Part shown: positions 58,641 to 64,000 of the stretch, piece after piece
Position numbering within the stretch: position 1 is the stretch's first letter
Layout: every line of letters starts with the position of its first letter
Assembly: GCA_910578465.1 (NCBI GenBank)
Contig: CAJTPW010000003.1
Span: forward strand, 103,139 to 167,138
Origin: an uncultured Vampirovibrio sp.
GTDB lineage: Bacteria > Cyanobacteriota > Vampirovibrionia > Gastranaerophilales > Gastranaerophilaceae
Direction of reading: 5' to 3'
Length of the DNA stretch: 64,000 bases
Notes under the pieces: generated by a model
Database searches by the model: none
Seen by the model: only the letters and a program-made list of their open reading frames with translations
What the model was told of the DNA's origin: nothing
Made by a program: the position numbers and the translations under genes

Positions 58641-59465
58641 TCAACCTTCTTTATTTTGAAGCAAAATTTCCTTGATTTTGTTTCTGGGCGTATCATACAG
58701 CGAATTTATCACGCTGACAATGTCTTTATCAGAGAGTTTTAGCCCTTTTAAAGTTGAAATTTGCTCGAAGAGTTTGCTTTCTTCAGCTGAATTTTGGTCT
58801 AAAGCGTAGAGCATACAAGCGATTTCACCTTTTAGGACGTGTGTATTATAGTATTCAAGCAGGTTTTCAACCGTATCAACCTTGATTTCCTCAAATTTCT
58901 TGGTTAATTCGCGCCCAATAGCGATTTTTCGAGGGGTTCCCATTTTTGAAATAATGGAAAGCGTTTCTATCAAACGGTTTGGACTTTCATAAAACACTAA
59001 ATTCTCATCCCTGTTTGAGTTTAGAAGATTTTCGATTTGTGCTTTTTGTCGCGGTAAAAAGCCAATGAACTTAAAAGCCTCGTTCTGCCTTGGAATTGAG
59101 GCAAGTAACGCTAAAATTGCAGACGCACCAACGACAGGCACCACATCGATACCCTCCAAACGGGCTTCATCAACGAGTTTAACACCGGGGTCGGATATCA
59201 AAGGCGTTCCCGCATCGGATACTAAAGCCACGTTCTGACCGCTTTTCAGATAGTTTATAAAAAATTCGCTTTTTTTGCTTTCCGAAAATTTATGATAACT
59301 TTCCAAGGGCGTTTCTATGCCGTATTTTTCGCAGAGAATTTTTGTGTTTCTTGTGTCTTCACATGCGATAATAGCAACGCTTTTTAGGGTTTCAACAGCC
59401 CGAAAAGTAATATCTGAGAGGTTTCCAATGGGTGTGGATACTATAAAAAGCTTTCCTGAAGCCAT
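58641..59465 (-). CDS. rsmI: 16S rRNA 2'-O-ribose methyltransferase RsmI
   Basis: 274 residues. Methylates C1402 of 16S rRNA at the 2'-OH. SAM-binding family motifs are LFIVSTPIGNLSDITFRAVE, ACEDTRNTKIL and ALVSDAGTPLISDPG. AAAGGGGATAAAACAAAA precedes the ATG. It begins 17 bases after cysS ends on the same strand, so the two probably form one transcript. Confidence 0.95.
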   Translation of the reverse strand: MASGKLFIVSTPIGNLSDITFRAVETLKSVAIIACEDTRNTKILCEKYGIETPLESYHKFSESKKSEFFINYLKSGQNVALVSDAGTPLISDPGVKLVDEARLEGIDVVPVVGASAILALLASIPRQNEAFKFIGFLPRQKAQIENLLNSNRDENLVFYESPNRLIETLSIISKMGTPRKIAIGRELTKKFEEIKVDTVENLLEYYNTHVLKGEIACMLYALDQNSAEESKLFEQISTLKGLKLSDKDIVSVINSLYDTPRNKIKEILLQNKEG

Positions 59466-59482
59466 TTTTGTTTTATCCCCTT

Positions 59483-60922
59483 TTATTTAACTTCCCAGAT
59501 TGTACCGTCTTTTGAATCTTTAAGCAAAATGCCTGCGGCAAGAAGCTTATCACGGATTAAATCTGATTTTGCCCAGTCTTTGTTTGCTCTTGCAAGGTTT
59601 CTATCTTCTATAAGCTTATCCAGCAAAGCTTTTGGTTCAATCGAATTTTCAAAACCGAATTCTTCATAAAGGGGTAAAATCTTTGCTTTTAAATCTTCTA
59701 AACTCAGTTCAGGCTTGTCTTTCAGGGTAAAATCAAACCCCAGAGTTTCACCTAAAAATACAATGGTTGCGGTAATCTTTTTGACATCTAAAGTGCCCTC
59801 AGCACCTGCTTTTTTAAGCTTATCAACAAGTGAAAACAGGACTGCAAGCGCTTTTGACGTGTTTAAATCATCGTCCATAGCCTCTATAAAAGAGTTTAAG
59901 GCTTCCGTATCAAAATTTTCAGATTTAATTTCCGTCCGTGAAGCCTCTAAATCAAAGTCTTTTACACTGTTTATAAGTCTTTTTGCCCCGTTATTTGCAG
60001 CATTCAGCGCTTCTTCGTTAAATTCAACAGGCATTCTGTAATGGTTTGTAAGGATGAAAAACCTTATGGCGTTTGAATTGTAGGTTTTTAGCACATCATC
60101 AATCGTAAGAAAATTTCCTAAAGATTTTGACATTTTTTCTTTGTTAATGGTTACAAAACCGTTGTGCAGCCAGTATTTTACGAACTGACAGCTGTTTGCA
60201 CATTCGCTTTGCGCACGCTCGTTTTCATGGTGCGGGAACTGTAAATCCGCCCCTCCTGCGTGTATATCAATAGTTTCGCCCAAATGTTTTTTGCTCATAG
60301 CAGAGCATTCAATATGCCATCCGGGGCGGCCGACCCCCCAGGGGCTTTTTAGGCCGTGCTTTTCGTCCTTTTTCCATAGTGCAAAATCAAGCGGGGATTT
60401 TTTCTTGTTGTCGGCTTCAACCCTTGCCCCTGTCATTAAATCGTCTATGGGCTGGCCTGAAAGCTTGCCATAGTCTTTATATTTACCTACTTCAAAGTAA
60501 ACATCGCCATCTACAGGGTATGCAAAGCCATCATCTACCAATTTCTTGGTAATGGCAATCATTTCGCCGATTGTCTTGGTTGCTCTCGGCTCTATATCAG
60601 GCTTTAAGACATTCAGAGCATTCATTGAATCTATAAAACTTTGATAAAATTCTTTTGTGACAACCTCAGGCAAAACGCCTGCAGTATCTGCCTTTTTTAA
60701 AATTTTATCGTCAATATCGGTAACATTTCTGCAATATGTAACATCGTACCCTTTGAATTTAAGGTATCTGTATAAAACATCCCATGTGATATAACATCTT
60801 GCGTGTCCCAAATGCGCCTTATCATAGACAGTCGGGCCGCAAACATACATTTTTACTTTGCCCTCTTCAAGGGTCTTAAATTCTTCCTGCTTTTTTGAAA
60901 GCGTATTAAAAAATTTTAACAT
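59483..60922 (-). CDS. cysS: Cysteinyl-tRNA synthetase
   Basis: 479 residues. HIGH motif HLGH is in GPTVYDKAHLGHARCY, and KMSKSLGNF is the second active-site motif. Zinc ligands lie in CGPTVYD, the HIECSAMSKKHLG stretch and the HHENERAQSECANS stretch. It charges tRNA-Cys. The ATG has no Shine-Dalgarno; a TAAAAT box (minus 60934-60929) ends 6 bases before it. rsmI follows after 17 bases. Confidence 0.97.
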   Translation of the reverse strand: MLKFFNTLSKKQEEFKTLEEGKVKMYVCGPTVYDKAHLGHARCYITWDVLYRYLKFKGYDVTYCRNVTDIDDKILKKADTAGVLPEVVTKEFYQSFIDSMNALNVLKPDIEPRATKTIGEMIAITKKLVDDGFAYPVDGDVYFEVGKYKDYGKLSGQPIDDLMTGARVEADNKKKSPLDFALWKKDEKHGLKSPWGVGRPGWHIECSAMSKKHLGETIDIHAGGADLQFPHHENERAQSECANSCQFVKYWLHNGFVTINKEKMSKSLGNFLTIDDVLKTYNSNAIRFFILTNHYRMPVEFNEEALNAANNGAKRLINSVKDFDLEASRTEIKSENFDTEALNSFIEAMDDDLNTSKALAVLFSLVDKLKKAGAEGTLDVKKITATIVFLGETLGFDFTLKDKPELSLEDLKAKILPLYEEFGFENSIEPKALLDKLIEDRNLARANKDWAKSDLIRDKLLAAGILLKDSKDGTIWEVK

Positions 60923-60928
60923 ACGTAA

Positions 60929-60959
60929 ATTTTACTACAAATTTTTTTTATAGTAAAAT
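60929..60959. promoter_or_regulatory. Symmetric divergent promoter of cysS and purA
   Basis: ATTTTACTA (60929-60937) and TAGTAAAAT (60951-60959) are reverse complements, giving a TAAAAT -10 box on each strand. The minus box predicts a start at the cysS ATG. The plus box predicts a start near 60967, about 80 bases before the purA start. Confidence 0.45.
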
Positions 60960-61047
60960 AGCTTGGTGGGAGAAATTTTTGCGTCTTAAAAGCCAAATAT
61001 TAACGGGCGCAAACCCTTTAAAGACAATAAAAGCGAGGAGAAAAACC

Positions 61048-62337
61048 GTGGAAAATACTGTTGTTGTTGGCGCTCAATTTGGAGATGAAGGTAAGGCAAA
61101 GATTACAGACCTTCTGGCAGAAAACGCGGATGTCGTAATCAGATATCAGGGCGGCTCAAACGCAGGCCACACGGTTGTTTCAAACGGTAAAAAATATAAA
61201 TTTCATCTTATCCCGTCAGGAATTTTGTATGAAAATAAAATCTGTTTTATCGGTGCGGGCGTTGTGATTAACCCGCTTGATTTCCAAAAAGAAATGACAG
61301 AACTTATTTCAGACGGGGTGAGTGAGGCGCATTTCAAGGAAGCGCTTAAAATTCACCCGCTTGCACATGTTACAATGCCCTGGCACACAGAGATTGACGG
61401 GTATTCAGAGTCCGCACTCGGAAAGAATAAAATAGGTACGACAAAAAAAGGTATAGGCCCCACATATACCGATAAATACGCACGCTCAGGCATTCGCGTT
61501 GAAGATTTATTTAATGAAGAAACGTTAAGCGAAAAGCTTGATGCAATATTGCCGCTTAAAAATAAAAGTCTGGAGAAGGTTTACGGTTTGCAGCCGTATT
61601 CAAAGGAAGATGTAACGGCACTTTGCAGAAAATACAGAGATATTTTTGCTCCGTTTGTATGTTTTGAATGGCAAAAGGTGCTCGATGATACCAAAAGAAA
61701 TAAAACAATTCTCTTTGAAGGTGCTCAGGGCGTGCTTTTAGACATTGATTACGGCACATACCCTTATGTTACAAGCTCAAACCCTGTCGGGGGCGGTGCT
61801 GCGGTTGGTGCTTCAATGGGCCCGCTTGCAATAAAGGAGGTTATAGGTGTATTTAAGGCCTATATTACGCGTGTTGGCGAGGGGCCTTTTGTGACGGAAT
61901 TAACGGATGAAACAGGCGAAAAAATCCAAAAAATCGGCGCCGAATTCGGTGTAACAACAGGAAGGGCAAGACGCTGCGGCTGGTTTGACGCCGTTATTGC
62001 AAAATACAGTGTTCTTGTTGGGGGAATTTCATCTATTGCGCTCACAAAACTTGATGTTTTCGATACTTTCCCTGAAATCAAGCTTTGTGCGGCATACAGA
62101 AATGTGAAAACGGGCGAGGTGAGCGAATATTACCCTACAAATGTTTACACTCACAAAGACTATGAGCCTGTTTATGAGGTATTTAAGGGCTGGATGTGCG
62201 ACACTACAAACGTTAAAAGCTTTGACGGTCTTCCAGATGAGGCCAAAATCTATCTTAAACGCCTTGAAGAGGTTTCAGGTGCACCTATAAAGATTGTGAG
62301 CACAGGGCCTGACCGCGAACAGACAATGTTTGTATAG
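61048..62337 (+). CDS. purA: Adenylosuccinate synthetase
   Basis: 429 residues from GTG 61048, with GAGGAG 9 bases upstream; the longer reading from 60979 lacks a site. It joins IMP and aspartate with GTP on the way to AMP. Family motifs: GAQFGDEGKAKITDLL, RYQGGSNAGHTVV, GVTTGRARRCGWFDAV and LTKLDVFD. The P-loop reads GKAK where GKGK is usual. Otherwise standard in length and motifs. Confidence 0.96.
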   Translation: MENTVVVGAQFGDEGKAKITDLLAENADVVIRYQGGSNAGHTVVSNGKKYKFHLIPSGILYENKICFIGAGVVINPLDFQKEMTELISDGVSEAHFKEALKIHPLAHVTMPWHTEIDGYSESALGKNKIGTTKKGIGPTYTDKYARSGIRVEDLFNEETLSEKLDAILPLKNKSLEKVYGLQPYSKEDVTALCRKYRDIFAPFVCFEWQKVLDDTKRNKTILFEGAQGVLLDIDYGTYPYVTSSNPVGGGAAVGASMGPLAIKEVIGVFKAYITRVGEGPFVTELTDETGEKIQKIGAEFGVTTGRARRCGWFDAVIAKYSVLVGGISSIALTKLDVFDTFPEIKLCAAYRNVKTGEVSEYYPTNVYTHKDYEPVYEVFKGWMCDTTNVKSFDGLPDEAKIYLKRLEEVSGAPIKIVSTGPDREQTMFV

Positions 62338-62380
62338 GTATAACGGCTTAAATATGGGCTGAAGTCCTTTAAAATGGGGG

Positions 62381-63034
62381 TTAGACCCTTTCAAGGGCTT
62401 GGATGAATTTTTTAACATCGTCTGTAATTATTAAATCGGGGTTTTTGTTTGCAAAATCAGTAAGCAAAATAACTGCGGGGTCAACTTTTCCTTCTTTTGC
62501 AAGGATGATGGCGACAACAATTGCATTAAAGGGGTTTACATTCAAATTTTTCAACAAAAAATCTTTTTTGGATTTTGTAATTCCTAAAAGTTCATAAGAT
62601 GTTACAAGGTTTTTATAGTATTCAAATTTCATGCAGTCTTGCATAATTGCTCTTTCAAAGCAGGTTTTTGCCATTTCGGAAAAATCCGCATCGGCGCGGG
62701 TTAAATTTCTTGTTCTTTGAATTTCGCCAAAAATAAGATAAACTTTGCCCAGATTATTATAATAAACCGCTGTGGACTGAGAATTCGGGTTTATTGCGAT
62801 TGCGATTTTAAATTCTTTAAGTGCTGCAAAATAATCCTGTTCCCTGAAATAATTTACACCACGCCTGTTGTGGGTGTTTGCATTTTTTTGCGCATCAACC
62901 GGGTTTGTAACCGAAACTTCGTTAAGGTGTGCGTATGCTGTATTCTCAAGGGAATTCTTAAAGGAAAGAGGGCACCCAAAAAGGCACAAAAGCACGCTTG
63001 CGGATATTAAAAATATTTTTTGAAACTTCTTCAT
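62381..63034 (-). CDS. Exported TPR-repeat protein or lipoprotein
   Basis: 217 residues. Signal region KKFQKIFLISASVLLCLFGC; the C of LFGC might act as a lipobox cysteine, though Phe at -2 is unusual, and cleavage after NTAYA is an alternative. Two or three TPR units follow (HNRRGVNYFREQDYFAALKE, TAVYYNNLGKVYLIFGEI). Partner unknown. It starts 3 bases after the metallo-hydrolase gene ends, so they are in one transcript. Confidence 0.75.
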   Translation of the reverse strand: MKKFQKIFLISASVLLCLFGCPLSFKNSLENTAYAHLNEVSVTNPVDAQKNANTHNRRGVNYFREQDYFAALKEFKIAIAINPNSQSTAVYYNNLGKVYLIFGEIQRTRNLTRADADFSEMAKTCFERAIMQDCMKFEYYKNLVTSYELLGITKSKKDFLLKNLNVNPFNAIVVAIILAKEGKVDPAVILLTDFANKNPDLIITDDVKKFIQALERV

Positions 63035-63037
63035 ACC

Positions 63038-63988
63038 CTATATAATAATTTCCAAATTTTCTTTGGCAAATATGAAATTTCCATTCGTATTTTCATTTGC
63101 AAAACAAAACTCTTTTTCGAGCATATCCAAAATTCCATCATCATAATTCGGGTCAAAATGGAAGAAGACAAGTCTTTTTGCTTTTGCAAATTTTGCTGTT
63201 TCAATTGCCATATTGAAGGTAGAATGACCGAAGCCCTGTTTTGGTAAAATCGGGGAAATATAGTCCTGATGAGTATATTGAGCGTCGTGAATTAAAAGGT
63301 CCGCCCCGTGTGCAAATTCAATAAATTTCTTATCACAGCCGACGTAGCTTTCCTTATCCGTTGCATATACAATGCTTTTTCCTTTGTATTCAATTTTTAT
63401 GCAAAGAGAGCCGTTTTTAGGATGTGCCGTGGTTTTATGGGCAGAAATTATGACATCGTCTTCTCTTGTGTCTTCGTGCATATATTTGTTAAATTCGCTC
63501 GATTTTATAAAAACCTTTGTGTTGTTAGGTTTTATGATTAAAATATGTTTTAATTGAAAATCGTGAATATTGAAATTTGACGGGATTTCATCCGTTGAAA
63601 CAGGGAAAACTTTTTCAAAAAGCACATCCGAAAGATTTTCTTTTAAACTTTTGTTCGGATATGGCAAGCCGTAGACATCAAGCGTGGTGGTCGGGATAAA
63701 TAACGGTGCGAAAAACTGAAGCCCCTGAATATGGTCCTGATGGATGTGGCTTAAAAGAAGAGTGGCATCTACGGATTTTCTTGAATATAAATCCGTGCCC
63801 GATAAAATATGTTCTTTTTGCAGGTCGCGTCCGAGGTCTATAATTCCTGTGCCTGCATCAAGGATAATCAGGCGGCCGCCTGCCTGTATTTCAACACAGC
63901 TTGTATTTCCGCCGTATTTTAAAAAACTTTGGTGAGGCACAGGGTGCGAACCCCTGACCCCTCTGAATTTTACTTTAATTTCCTGCAT
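63038..63988 (-). CDS. Metallo-beta-lactamase-fold hydrolase
   Basis: 316 residues. The metal site HIHQDHIQG is the fold's HxHxDH motif, and KFRGVRGSHPVPHQSFLKYG with GNTSCVEI plus ILDAGTGI is the usual N-terminal part of the family. Histidine and aspartate ligands recur downstream (HKTTAHP, HDAQYTHQDY, VFFHFDPNYDDG). The substrate is unknown; relatives include phosphodiesterase-like enzymes and RNA-processing ones. It is complete, with its start 12 bases from the right edge. Confidence 0.85.
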   Translation of the reverse strand: MQEIKVKFRGVRGSHPVPHQSFLKYGGNTSCVEIQAGGRLIILDAGTGIIDLGRDLQKEHILSGTDLYSRKSVDATLLLSHIHQDHIQGLQFFAPLFIPTTTLDVYGLPYPNKSLKENLSDVLFEKVFPVSTDEIPSNFNIHDFQLKHILIIKPNNTKVFIKSSEFNKYMHEDTREDDVIISAHKTTAHPKNGSLCIKIEYKGKSIVYATDKESYVGCDKKFIEFAHGADLLIHDAQYTHQDYISPILPKQGFGHSTFNMAIETAKFAKAKRLVFFHFDPNYDDGILDMLEKEFCFANENTNGNFIFAKENLEIII

Positions 63989-64000
63989 TATTTTCCGTAT

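Overview
The window looks like chromosome of a low-GC, Gram-negative-type bacterium. Lipid A synthesis (LpxK), the Mla-type lipid transport trio (MlaE, MlaF, MlaD), a beta-barrel porin-like protein and an AMIN-domain cell-wall amidase all point to an outer membrane. GlgA, a LytR-CpsA-Psr protein and the AMIN amidase resemble the cyanobacterial side of the tree, yet no photosynthesis gene is present. My best inference is a non-photosynthetic cyanobacterial relative (Vampirovibrionia/Melainabacteria, perhaps gut Gastranaerophilales). No rRNA or tRNA is present to confirm this. Nearly all the sequence is single-copy core genes in short operons. I recognise no insertion sequence, prophage or CRISPR array.

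Layout. 1-4 kb: XRE regulators, a candidate small RNA, murI and a cell-wall amidase, then a gene-poor stretch with inverted repeats and a possible 32-residue peptide. 4-10 kb: secD-secF, an HTH/zinc-ribbon protein, a PQ-loop membrane protein, a nitrilase-family amidohydrolase and a nucleoside transporter. 10-15 kb: riboflavin synthesis (ribE-ribBA), an acetyltransferase and serA. 15-21 kb: mlaE-mlaF-mlaD-lpxK-metF, with the genes close together or overlapping, linking outer-membrane lipid transport and lipid A synthesis. 21-25 kb: a putative zinc protease and, on the minus strand, rimP-nusA-formyltransferase with an attenuator-like leader. 25-34 kb: a porin, helical-repeat protein, three lineage-type repeat or membrane proteins, glgA and an LCP ligase. 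34-40 kb: TPR-bioB-ruvA, a structured non-coding stretch, a MerR regulator, a zeta-toxin-like module and ileS. 40-47 kb: yqeG-like phosphatase, U32 protein, another repeat protein, uvrA and a locus resembling a type I toxin. 47-64 kb: aroE, topA, dprA, TPR, fixX/fixC, alaS, rsmI, cysS, purA, TPR and a metallo-beta-lactamase-fold hydrolase.

Most interesting points. (1) Three proteins (26989-27963, 28136-29596, 42392-43357) share FxNGKxxxYxEG-type repeats, and two of them also share an N-terminal block. Several unrelated small proteins carry a short N-terminal F-x-G motif. (2) Several genes without a Shine-Dalgarno have a -10 box 6-11 bases before the ATG, as expected for leaderless transcripts. 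(3) A 25-residue hydrophobic peptide at 46894 has an extremely strong Shine-Dalgarno that an upstream CCTCC segment can hide, next to a candidate opposite-strand RNA. (4) The rimP-nusA leader has a terminator with a matching antiterminator. (5) IleRS has HVGT in place of HIGH, and PurA has GDEGKAK in place of GDEGKGK. All coordinates, motifs and promoter spacings were read by eye. No database search was run.
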